A stretch of 57,543 nucleotides of DNA from Bacteroidota bacterium (GTDB taxonomy: Bacteria; Bacteroidota; Bacteroidia; B-17B0; Aurantibacillaceae): positions 1 to 57,543 of the forward strand of contig CANLAV010000003.1 of assembly GCA_947487905.1 (NCBI GenBank). Direction: 5' to 3'. Position 1 is the first letter of the stretch; each line of letters opens with the position of its first letter. Under the pieces are notes generated by a model. It saw nothing but the letters and a program-made list of their open reading frames with translations. It made no database searches and had not been told where the DNA came from. Positions 17,905 through 25,125 of the stretch are shown one piece after another. The position numbers were made by a program, and so were the translations under genes.

Positions 17905-17912
17905 CAAACTTA
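17905..17912 (-). promoter_or_regulatory. -7 promoter box of nadE
   Basis: Minus-strand TAAGTTTG, three bases before the first and six before the second of two ATGs; the mRNA is probably leaderless. Confidence 0.55.
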
Positions 17913-18000
17913 TTTTTATGATGAATTAAGTTGTGTGTTCTTAAAAAAAAATCACCTACAAATTCATCGATGAGATTATATAAAATCAATGAAATATACT

Positions 18001-18858
18001 TTAAAATAATATCCCAATGTTAAGTTGAATGGCATCGCTAAATGCATTTTGTTTGGAACGTGCTGGTTCCGTTCCACTATTTACACTTGTTGTAATATTA
18101 TCAACCATAATATCCGAATAACGCTGGTATTGATTGATAAATCCTCTTAAATAATGAATACTAAAAAATAAAGACGTTGAACCGGATAAAATATACTCAG
18201 CACCTATGCCAACATTTAAACCTAAATTAATTGGAATAAGATCACCACTTGGTCGTAAATCTTCTATTTTAGAAGTAGAGGTAGCTGCTTCGTATTTTCC
18301 TAAAGATGAATTGTAAGAAACTAAAGCGACTTCATCTGTTGCATTAAATTTTGTTTGAATTGCAATGTTCCCTCCAAACATACCAAAATATTTCATACCC
18401 GAAATATCTTTGGTCTTTAATTTCAATAATAGAGGAATTGTTACATACGTTGCTTTTACAGAACGACTTTTAATTTCATAAAATTTATTAGAGTTTGAAG
18501 AAGGTGTAAAACTGCTTGCCCCAGCTAAAAAGTCTATTTGTTTCGAATCAACGTATTCGTTGTCTTTATTTAATACATAACCTTGTGCATTATTTTTATA
18601 GGCTTGTTTTCCACCCAACATATCACCACCAACACCTGTTACAAATGAAGTGGTTGAATTAATTCTAAATTCCGTTTGCAATCCAAAACCAAAACCAAAA
18701 TTTGTACCTGACTTTTCAATGTTTTTATTGTCTGATCTGAACCAAGTTGGCGTGGGAGATATTTTTAAACCAAACCTCACTTTTTTATCTTCATCTTGAG
18801 CTTTCAAAGAAATAACTAACAATAAACTGCTTGAAACTATAAGTAAAATATTTTTCAT
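18001..18858 (-). CDS. PorT-like outer membrane beta-barrel protein
   Basis: A 285-residue exported barrel. The signal peptide covers about 1-20 (NILLIVSSSLLLVISLKAQ). The mature part alternates Gly- and aromatic-rich strands: VRFGLKISPTPTWF, FGFGFGLQTEFRI, YVTIPLLLKLK and a terminal strand IQLNIGILF. The 'ATYVTIPLLLKLK' phrase is typical of the OMP_b-brl_2/PorT group. Such barrels include PorT of the type IX secretion system but most have no known role, so a specific T9SS function is not claimed. Located between nadE and gldB. Confidence 0.75.
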   Translation of the reverse strand: MKNILLIVSSSLLLVISLKAQDEDKKVRFGLKISPTPTWFRSDNKNIEKSGTNFGFGFGLQTEFRINSTTSFVTGVGGDMLGGKQAYKNNAQGYVLNKDNEYVDSKQIDFLAGASSFTPSSNSNKFYEIKSRSVKATYVTIPLLLKLKTKDISGMKYFGMFGGNIAIQTKFNATDEVALVSYNSSLGKYEAATSTSKIEDLRPSGDLIPINLGLNVGIGAEYILSGSTSLFFSIHYLRGFINQYQRYSDIMVDNITTSVNSGTEPARSKQNAFSDAIQLNIGILF

Positions 18859-18909
18859 AGGGTTTTTTATTTTTTAATTTAACATGATAAATGTAATAAA
18901 AATATAGAT

Positions 18910-19938
18910 ATGAAATCTGTTATAAAATTCGCATCCCTCATATTAATTGTTAATTTTTTAATGGGTTGTCAACATCATCCTTTAGATGTAAATACAAGTG
19001 AGGTCATAATGGAACCAATCGGTATCAAAAGACTTGACAAAGATTTATTATTACTCACTCCTGAAAATATTTTAACAAAATCGATCGAGTTTCAAAAAAA
19101 ATACTCATCGTTTTATACACGTTACATTACGAGCATCGTTAATCATGGTGGCAGAGTAAACGACTCTTCATACAACGAAAGCATGTTTGCTTTTTTGAAA
19201 GATAAAGAAATGCATCAAGCATTTAAAGATGTTGCAAAAACATTTTCGGATAACGACTTAGAATTAATAAGTGATGAACTAACAGAAGCCGTTAAACGTT
19301 TTAAAGTGTTTTTCCCGAAAAGAAAAACACCAAAACAATTTGTGACCTATATGAGTGGTTTTAATTACAATGTAGTGTATGTTGATTCGACAATTGGTAT
19401 TGGATTAGAGATGTATTTAGGAAGTAATAACGAATTTTACAACATGTTGCAATTTCCGAAATTCAGAACACGAACTATGAATAAAGCACATATTGTATCG
19501 GATGCCGTGCGAGGCTGGATGATTAGTGAATTTGACAATGCGGATCCTATTGCAAACAATTTATTAAATCACATGATTTTTTATGGAAAGATTTTTTATG
19601 CCTGTGATGGATTATTACCTCATGTCAATGATTCGTTAAAATTTGGCTATACAACCAAACAACTCAACACATGTATAGAAAACGAAAAAAATTATTGGGG
19701 CTTTTTTGTAAAGGATAATAAATTATTTGATAACGATTTAAAAACAGTTTCCGAATTCACATCAGATGGACCATTTACAAGAGCCATCAGTCCGGAATGT
19801 CCGCCTCGCATTGCGATGTGGCTTGGTCGACAAATTGTGAAATCGTATATGGAACATAATGAGGATGTCACTTTAAATGAATTAATGAACGAAAAAGATG
19901 CTCAAAAAATATTATCCAAATCGAAATACAAACCTTAA
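18910..19938 (+). CDS. gldB: Gliding motility lipoprotein GldB-like
   Basis: A 342-residue lipoprotein with lipobox LMGC (C20). The body carries GldB-family phrases: KRLDKDLL near the start, a central VYVDSTIGIGLEMYLGSNNEFY, and PPRIAMWLGRQIVKSYMEHN near the C-terminus. In Flavobacterium johnsoniae GldB is needed for gliding; the family is wider than gliding species and may serve other envelope tasks. nadE nearby supports the call. The usual neighbour gldC is absent; a SprT-like gene follows 28 bases downstream. Confidence 0.8.
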   Translation: MKSVIKFASLILIVNFLMGCQHHPLDVNTSEVIMEPIGIKRLDKDLLLLTPENILTKSIEFQKKYSSFYTRYITSIVNHGGRVNDSSYNESMFAFLKDKEMHQAFKDVAKTFSDNDLELISDELTEAVKRFKVFFPKRKTPKQFVTYMSGFNYNVVYVDSTIGIGLEMYLGSNNEFYNMLQFPKFRTRTMNKAHIVSDAVRGWMISEFDNADPIANNLLNHMIFYGKIFYACDGLLPHVNDSLKFGYTTKQLNTCIENEKNYWGFFVKDNKLFDNDLKTVSEFTSDGPFTRAISPECPPRIAMWLGRQIVKSYMEHNEDVTLNELMNEKDAQKILSKSKYKP

Positions 19939-19966
19939 TCATCATTTAAATATTTATTTCAAATAG

Positions 19967-20623
19967 ATGAATTCACAACAGCAGCAGCAAATAGAACGAA
20001 ATTCGGAAATATTGCGAAAATACATTCCGCATTTTGCTGTTAATAACATTGCCATTTGGATTATTGAACTCGATATTAAATTAAAAATAACCAAAGAACG
20101 AAGTACAAAATTGGGTGATTATATGCCACCGCATAATGGATTAAATCATACTATTACTATTAATCATAACCTCAACGAATATTCTTTTTTTGTTACGCTT
20201 ATTCATGAAATTGCGCACTTAAAAACATATAATCAATATAAAAATTCTGTTTCTCCGCATGGCCCTGAATGGAAGTTTTCGTTCAAATTATTAATGCATC
20301 CATTTTTAACACCTGATCATTTGCCATTAGATATTCTTTATGCACTTCGCAAATACATGAATAATCCTGCCGCCTCAAGCTGTAGCGATCTAACATTGAT
20401 GCGTACTTTGAAATTATATGATAAACAATTAGATTCGCATACGGGTATTTTATTAGAACATTTACCTCAACGAACGCATTTTTTATATAATGGTTCGCGT
20501 GTATTTGAAAAGGGCGAAAAACTGCGTAAAAGATACCGTTGTAAAGAACTAAGTTCTGGAACTATTTATTTATTCAGTCCTTTAGCTGAAGTAGAAGTAT
20601 TTGAAAAAAATAATGGGGTATAA
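19967..20623 (+). CDS. SprT-like domain metallopeptidase family protein
   Basis: A 218-residue cytoplasmic protein. The zinc-binding HEIAH sits at 80-84 within FFVTLIHEIAHLKTYN, and a third ligand candidate H98 lies in SPHGPEWK, as in SprT/Spartan-like domains. A basic C-terminal region (KLRKRYRCKEL, then VEVFE) replaces the paired-cysteine zinc ribbon of some relatives. The substrate is unknown. It follows gldB closely and ends in a bidirectional terminator facing ssb. Confidence 0.82.
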   Translation: MNSQQQQQIERNSEILRKYIPHFAVNNIAIWIIELDIKLKITKERSTKLGDYMPPHNGLNHTITINHNLNEYSFFVTLIHEIAHLKTYNQYKNSVSPHGPEWKFSFKLLMHPFLTPDHLPLDILYALRKYMNNPAASSCSDLTLMRTLKLYDKQLDSHTGILLEHLPQRTHFLYNGSRVFEKGEKLRKRYRCKELSSGTIYLFSPLAEVEVFEKNNGV

Positions 20624-20657
20624 AAAAGCCTTTCATGGATAAGATGAAAGGCTTTTT
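20622..20657. terminator. Bidirectional intrinsic terminator between the SprT-like gene and ssb
   Basis: Hairpin AAAAAGCCTTTCAT / ATGAAAGGCTTTTT with loop GGATAAG; A and T runs on both sides let it serve both convergent genes. Confidence 0.9.
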
Positions 20658-20674
20658 ATGGAAACAACAAAAAA

Positions 20675-21013
20675 CTAACTCTTTTTTCCTAACATCACAA
20701 AATCACTTACAACAATATCAATAGTATATCGCTTTACACCTTCCTTATCTGTGTAATTATTATTTTGTAATTTACCATCAACGGCAATTTCCATTCCTTT
20801 TTCTAAATATTTCTCGGCAACCTCAGCTAGTGGGCCCCAAATAATTAAATTATGCCAAGTTGTTTCTGTAACTTTTTCACCTTTTTGATTTTTATGTGTT
20901 TCATTTGTAGCTAAATTCAACTTTGCTAATTTTTTTCCGCCCTCTAATGTTTTTATTTCGGGTGCTGATCCTAAATTACCAATTAATTGTACGCGGTTTC
21001 TTAATGTGCTCAT
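20675..21013 (-). CDS. ssb: Single-stranded DNA-binding protein, short form
   Basis: A 112-residue protein consisting of one OB fold. It starts TLRNRVQLIGNLGSAPEIK, has WHNLIIWGPLAEVAEKYL in the middle, and ends at VSDFVMLGKKS. The flexible linker and acidic DDDIPF-type tail that recruit repair and replication partners in classical SSB are missing. The reading frame is intact, so this is a natural short form. It may be a second SSB, with a full-length copy elsewhere. Monocistronic. Confidence 0.93.
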   Translation of the reverse strand: MSTLRNRVQLIGNLGSAPEIKTLEGGKKLAKLNLATNETHKNQKGEKVTETTWHNLIIWGPLAEVAEKYLEKGMEIAVDGKLQNNNYTDKEGVKRYTIDIVVSDFVMLGKKS

Positions 21014-21093
21014 GATGTGTTTTTTTTAAGTATTAAACATTGATTTAAATTATTCCGTGTTGAATTTTGAAGCGCTTCCTATTTTCAACGACA

Positions 21094-21101
21094 CAAAGGT
21101 A
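21094..21101 (-). promoter_or_regulatory. -7 promoter box of ssb
   Basis: Minus-strand TACCTTTG, about 80 bases before the ssb ATG. The 261-base gap 21014-21274 otherwise shows only AT-rich DNA with short repeats of AGTCG; no gene is seen in it. Confidence 0.5.
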
Positions 21102-21274
21102 AATCGAGTTAAAAAAAATAGTCGGTTATTAAGCATTTATAGTCGAATATAAACGTTTTTAAACGCTTAAATTCGGCTAAACATATAAAAATATGGTAAA
21201 TATAATTTTAACAAATAGTTTTATTAACCTAATTGATAAAATTTATCGATGAATACCGATAATAATTCGAATAA

Positions 21275-21562
21275 CTAACTTGTAATTTTATGAATACGGT
21301 TAATGGGAATAACCATATTTTGTTTTAAAATAACTCTTTTATCTGTTAAACCCCATACCGTTGTTTCAACGTATTTGGGAGAAATATCGTCTTCAAAATA
21401 AATTTTAATTTTAGAATGTTCCAAGTTACCCAGCGATAAAGCCCTTTTCAAATCATTATCTCTTTGCTTTATCAAAGTATTATCTGCCAGCACTTCCTTA
21501 TTAGGGAACTTCAAGGAAGCAACTTCCTCTTTATCGATGGATTTAAAAACAGGTGTAGTCAT
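21275..21562 (-). CDS. Small protein of unknown function
   Basis: A 95-residue soluble protein without signal or membrane segments. It has a helical first half (EVASLKFPNKEVLADNTLIKQRDNDLKRAL) and a beta-rich second half (KIKIYFEDD, VETTVWGLTDKRVILKQNMVIPINRIHKI), the latter resembling a small barrel or PH-like edge. I do not recognise it. It lies 66 bases downstream of the rlmD start on the same strand side and has its own upstream gap. Confidence 0.7.
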   Translation of the reverse strand: MTTPVFKSIDKEEVASLKFPNKEVLADNTLIKQRDNDLKRALSLGNLEHSKIKIYFEDDISPKYVETTVWGLTDKRVILKQNMVIPINRIHKITS

Positions 21563-21628
21563 GTGAAAGTTAATTAGGAGTTAGACTGTATTTAACGCCA
21601 TTCTAAACAAAAGGTTACATAAAAGTGG

Positions 21629-23041
21629 TTAGTTTACTTTTTTAATCAGTAAGGCCACATTTTCAACATGAGCTGTTTGAGGGAACATGTCTACAGGCTG
21701 AATTGCTTTAATATCATACGCTTCTGCCAACATAGCTAAATCTCGCGCCTGTGTAGCTGGATTACAACTAACGTAAACAATTTTTGGCGCGCCTACTTTT
21801 AACAAAACAGCAATTACATCTTCGTGCATACCAGCGCGTGGAGGATCAGTAATGATAACATCGGGTTTTCCATGGGTTTTAATAAAATCCTCATTTAATA
21901 CATCTTTCATATCACCTGCAAAAAAAACAGTATTTGTGATTGAGTTAAATTCAGAGTTGTTTTTAGCATCAATAACAGCATCAGACACATATTCAACCCC
22001 AACCACTTTTTTAGCTTTTTTAGCAACAAAATTTGCGATTGTGCCAGTTCCTGTATACAAATCATAAACAACTTCATCCCCTTTTAACTCACAAAGATCT
22101 CGCGTAATTTTATACAGTTCAAATGCTTGCGGCGAATTGGTTTGATAAAAAGACTTTGCTGAAATTTTAAATTTCAAACCTTCCATTTCTTCAAAAATAT
22201 GATCTCTACCAGAAAAGGTAATAATGTCTAAATCTTGCAGCGTATCATTTCCTTTTTGATTGATAACATATTGCAATGAAGTAATTTGCGGAAATGTGTT
22301 TTTTAAATGCGATAATAACAATTGAATATTTTCTGGTTGATTTTCAAAAAACTGAATGAGCACCATTAATTCGCCGGTACTGGATGTGCGAAGCATTAAT
22401 GTGCGGAGTAAGCCTGTTTTATCTCTAACACCGAAAAAAGTTAAATGATTTTTAATTGCAAAATCACGAATTTCATTTCTTATCGAATTAGAAGGTTCTG
22501 CTTGCAAATAACAATTTTGTATATCTAAAATTTTATCAAACATTTTAGGAATATGAAACCCTAGCGCATTTCGATTGTCAATTTCTAAACCGCTTTTTAT
22601 TTCATCAGACGTTAACCATTTTTTATCCGAAAAAGAGAATTCTAATTTATTTCTATAAAAATAGGGTTCTTTATTTGGGAAAATAGACTTCATAGTTGAA
22701 ACATCTAACTTACCAATACGGACAAAAGCATCGGTTACCGTTTTTTGCTTGAAAAACAACTGTGTTTCATAATTTAAATGTTGCCATTTACAACCACCAC
22801 ATACACCAAAATGCTCGCAAGTATGCTCAATTCTATTAGGCGATTGTTTTTTCAATGTTACGATATGTCCTTCAGCATAGCTATTTTTTTTTCGTGTAAT
22901 CATCACGTCGGCTATATCACCAGGCACACCGCCATCAACAAAAATAACCATGCCATCAACTTTTGCAACTGATTTTCCTTCAGAAGAAATATCTACAATT
23001 TCGGCATTCTCAACAAAAATGTTCTTTTTAATTTTACTCAT
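21629..23041 (-). CDS. rlmD: 23S rRNA (uracil-5-)-methyltransferase RlmD/RumA family
   Basis: A 470-residue rRNA m5U methyltransferase. An N-terminal TRAM domain (about 5-62) is followed by an iron-sulfur cluster motif with C75, C81 and C84 (CEHFGVCGGCKWQH) and a fourth cysteine near 177. The C-terminal Rossmann domain has VVYDLYTGTGTIANF, ITDPPRAGM and the catalytic C426 in YVSCNPATQARDL. Family members methylate U1939 or U747 of 23S rRNA; a single copy cannot be assigned to one site by eye. Confidence 0.93.
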   Translation of the reverse strand: MSKIKKNIFVENAEIVDISSEGKSVAKVDGMVIFVDGGVPGDIADVMITRKKNSYAEGHIVTLKKQSPNRIEHTCEHFGVCGGCKWQHLNYETQLFFKQKTVTDAFVRIGKLDVSTMKSIFPNKEPYFYRNKLEFSFSDKKWLTSDEIKSGLEIDNRNALGFHIPKMFDKILDIQNCYLQAEPSNSIRNEIRDFAIKNHLTFFGVRDKTGLLRTLMLRTSSTGELMVLIQFFENQPENIQLLLSHLKNTFPQITSLQYVINQKGNDTLQDLDIITFSGRDHIFEEMEGLKFKISAKSFYQTNSPQAFELYKITRDLCELKGDEVVYDLYTGTGTIANFVAKKAKKVVGVEYVSDAVIDAKNNSEFNSITNTVFFAGDMKDVLNEDFIKTHGKPDVIITDPPRAGMHEDVIAVLLKVGAPKIVYVSCNPATQARDLAMLAEAYDIKAIQPVDMFPQTAHVENVALLIKKVN

Positions 23042-23147
23042 AAGCTTGTAAAGGTAATGGATTTATTTCTGAAAAGAATAGCGTTTTTTGTTATTATAAC
23101 TACTTTAAAAATATGCCCTCACCCGGCAAAAACATAAATCGTATCGT

Positions 23148-23327
23148 TTATTTTATGTCGCAACTAGTATCACCGCTTGAAAGTGATTGACAATATTTTT
23201 TTGCTTGAGATTTCGTTTTATCAACTTTACCAGCATCGTATGTTGCTATTGAATTTTTACATACGCAAGTATGTTCTTTTACACAAGAAACTAAAAAAAA
23301 CAAAAACAATAAAGCGATAACTTTCAT
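23148..23327 (-). CDS. Small cysteine-rich lipoprotein (59 residues)
   Basis: A short gene easily missed by length cut-offs. From the ATG at 23327 the protein has a hydrophobic N-terminus, lipobox LVSC with C15, and a mature part of about 45 residues with four further cysteines (HTCVCKN, KKYCQSL, TSCDIK). The Lys-rich mature peptide with spaced cysteines suggests a small disulfide-bonded periplasmic or surface lipoprotein. Function unknown. It sits between rlmD and rpsU, where no other gene explains the sequence. Confidence 0.65.
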   Translation of the reverse strand: MKVIALLFLFFLVSCVKEHTCVCKNSIATYDAGKVDKTKSQAKKYCQSLSSGDTSCDIK

Positions 23328-23384
23328 AAAATTGATGATTTTGAGGTTGAATAAGGTAAATTTATAAAATAAAAGTGATTATAA

Positions 23385-23416
23385 TTTGGTATTTATCAGT
23401 TTAAGCCATATATTTG
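23385..23416 (+). promoter_or_regulatory. Promoter of rpsU
   Basis: A -33 TTTG (23385-23388) and a -7 TATATTTG (23409-23416) are separated by 20 bases, a good match to the Bacteroidota consensus. The ATG is 33 bases downstream. Confidence 0.75.
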
Positions 23417-23449
23417 CCACCCAAATTAAAAATTAATAAAAATTATATA

Positions 23450-23647
23450 ATGTTAATAGTATCAGTTAAAGAAGGAGAAAGCATTGAAAAAGCTTTAAAA
23501 AAATTCAAGAAGAAATTTGAAAAAACAGGTGTTGTAAAGCAATTACGTCGTCGTAAAAACTTTGAAAAACCTTCAATTACTAATAGACAAACTCGTATTA
23601 AAGCGGTTTACAAAGAAAAAATGCAATTAGGCGTTACTGAAGCTTAA
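23450..23647 (+). CDS. rpsU: 30S ribosomal protein bS21
   Basis: A 65-residue, strongly basic protein of the small subunit, near the mRNA exit. It starts LIVSVKEGESIEKALKKFKK and contains the KQLRRRKNFEKPS segment typical of bS21. The ATG at 23450 is chosen; an upstream TTG at 23414 belongs to the promoter. In Bacteroidota bS21 takes part in hiding the anti-Shine-Dalgarno sequence, which agrees with the lack of such sites in this window. Followed by a strong terminator that abuts xerC. Confidence 0.95.
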   Translation: MLIVSVKEGESIEKALKKFKKKFEKTGVVKQLRRRKNFEKPSITNRQTRIKAVYKEKMQLGVTEA

Positions 23648-23677
23648 TTATTTTCATTTTAATAAATTTTAAGATTT

Positions 23678-23734
23678 AACCTCAGGTTATGTCGAATTTA
23701 TACTCTAAATTCGTTATAACCTTAGGTTTTTTTT
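23678..23734 (+). terminator. Two-tier intrinsic terminator between rpsU and xerC
   Basis: Outer arms AACCTCAGGTTAT (23678-23690) and ATAACCTTAGGTT (23716-23728) pair with one mismatch; inner arms CGAATTTA and TAAATTCG extend the stem around a TACTC loop. An eight-T run ends at 23734, the base before the xerC ATG. Confidence 0.85.
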
Positions 23735-24628
23735 ATGTTAAATACTCATTTAACTCTTTTTTTTGAATTCTTAAAGCACGAAAAAAAACTGTCTGCTCAT
23801 ACATTGCTTGCCTACCAAAGTGATCTTGATCAATTTTTTACATTCATTCGCATTGAAGCAGAAGATTTTTCTGTCACTGAAATCAATTACCAGCACATTA
23901 GAAGATGGATTAGTTTTTTATTAAATGAGAAACTAACACCGCAAAGTGTTAATAGAAAGTTATCGTCTTTAAAAACATTTTTTAAATTTTTGATGGTGCA
24001 GAAGGTCATTAGTTTTAATCCCATGTCAAAAATTACTGGGCCTAAAAACAATAAACGACTCCCCGTTTTTGTAGAAGAACATCAGATGGATTTTTTGTTT
24101 AACGAACTTAGCTTTGAAGATAATTTCAATGGAATTCGTGATAAATTAATTTTAGATATTTTATACCAAACTGGATTACGCCGTTCAGAATTAACCCATT
24201 TAACAGAAGCAAACACAAATATGTTAGCTTCCACACTCAAAGTTTTAGGGAAAAGAAATAAGGAACGCATTGTTCCTATAAGTTTAAGTTTAAAACGTAA
24301 CCTTGAGGCCTATTTAAAAGTAAAACAAGAACAAAAATTAGAACACATGATACTTTTGGTTAATAGTAAAGGAAATCCATTAACCGAAAATGCAGTTTAT
24401 CTCATTGTAAAAAAATATCTATCTCAAATCACAACCATACAAAAGAAAAGTCCTCACGTATTGAGGCATACGTTCGCAACACACTTATTAAATAATGGTG
24501 CCAATATTTTAGCAGTTAAAAATTTATTAGGTCACGCAAGTTTAAGTGCCACTCAAATTTATACACATACAACCATTGATGTTTTAAAAAAATCATATAA
24601 AAAAGCACATCCAAGGGGCGACTCTTAA
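23735..24628 (+). CDS. xerC: Site-specific tyrosine recombinase XerC
   Basis: Partner of XerD in chromosome dimer resolution. The 297 residues have a SAM-like N-terminal domain and catalytic residues R149 (TGLRRSEL), K173 (GKRNKER), H241 and R244 (SPHVLRH), H267 (LGHASL) and Y276 (TQIYTH). The ATG at 23735 follows a terminator U-tract with no space for a leader, so expression needs read-through or transcripts starting within the hairpin. The order rpsU-xerC-hpf matches what I remember from other Bacteroidota. Confidence 0.93.
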   Translation: MLNTHLTLFFEFLKHEKKLSAHTLLAYQSDLDQFFTFIRIEAEDFSVTEINYQHIRRWISFLLNEKLTPQSVNRKLSSLKTFFKFLMVQKVISFNPMSKITGPKNNKRLPVFVEEHQMDFLFNELSFEDNFNGIRDKLILDILYQTGLRRSELTHLTEANTNMLASTLKVLGKRNKERIVPISLSLKRNLEAYLKVKQEQKLEHMILLVNSKGNPLTENAVYLIVKKYLSQITTIQKKSPHVLRHTFATHLLNNGANILAVKNLLGHASLSATQIYTHTTIDVLKKSYKKAHPRGDS

Positions 24629-24658
24629 TTCACAATTAACCAACTAAAAATAACCGTT

Positions 24659-24961
24659 ATGACAATCAATCTTCAATCCGTACACTTTGATGCAGATAAA
24701 AAACTTATTGATTTTGCATATGAAAAAACAACTAAATTAACTTTATTCTATGATGGATTAATTTCTTGTGAAATCATTTTACGCTTGGATAAAGATACGC
24801 ATAATGAAAATAAAGTGGCCGAAATAAAAATAAACGCAAAAGGCCAAGAATTATTTTCAAAAAAACAATCTCTATCGTTTGAAGAGTCTATTGATTTAGC
24901 ATGTGAAGCATTAAAGACGCAGATAAAAAAATACAAAGAAAAATCATTAGAACAACAATAA
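24659..24961 (+). CDS. hpf: Ribosome hibernation-promoting factor, HPF/RaiA family (short)
   Basis: A 100-residue ribosome-binding protein with the beta-alpha-beta-beta-beta-alpha layout. It opens with a strand and helix (INLQSVHFDADKKLIDFAYEK) and ends with a helix (SIDLACEALKTQIKKYKEK). Short forms bind near the tRNA sites of the 30S subunit during stationary phase. It follows xerC by 30 bases and precedes a tiny lipoprotein gene. Confidence 0.88.
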   Translation: MTINLQSVHFDADKKLIDFAYEKTTKLTLFYDGLISCEIILRLDKDTHNENKVAEIKINAKGQELFSKKQSLSFEESIDLACEALKTQIKKYKEKSLEQQ

Positions 24962-24972
24962 AAAAAACAAAA

Positions 24973-25125
24973 ATGATTTTATTTAATAAAAACAACTATT
25001 TACCATTATTAAAACTCATATCTATTTTATTGGTTTTAAGCATCTGTGTGTCTGCTTGCAAAACGCCTAAAGACTGCAGAGGAAGAAGAAAGACTGCTAA
25101 AACTGCTATGGGCGGTTGGATTTAA
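24973..25125 (+). CDS. Very small lipoprotein (50 residues)
   Basis: An intact 50-codon frame 11 bases after hpf. Residues about 8-28 are hydrophobic and end in lipobox VSAC (C29). The mature peptide is only 22 residues: Lys/Arg-rich with a second cysteine (DCRGRRK), ending GGWI. Similar tiny basic lipoproteins occur in Bacteroidota, but I cannot name a family. The stop touches the end of the convergent VWA gene. Confidence 0.6.
   Translation: MILFNKNNYLPLLKLISILLVLSICVSACKTPKDCRGRRKTAKTAMGGWI

Noticed and set aside
21102-21274. Possible replication origin or iteron array in the AT-rich gap
   Set aside because: Only two or three imperfect short repeats are visible, without DnaA-box-like clusters or dnaA/dnaN neighbours.
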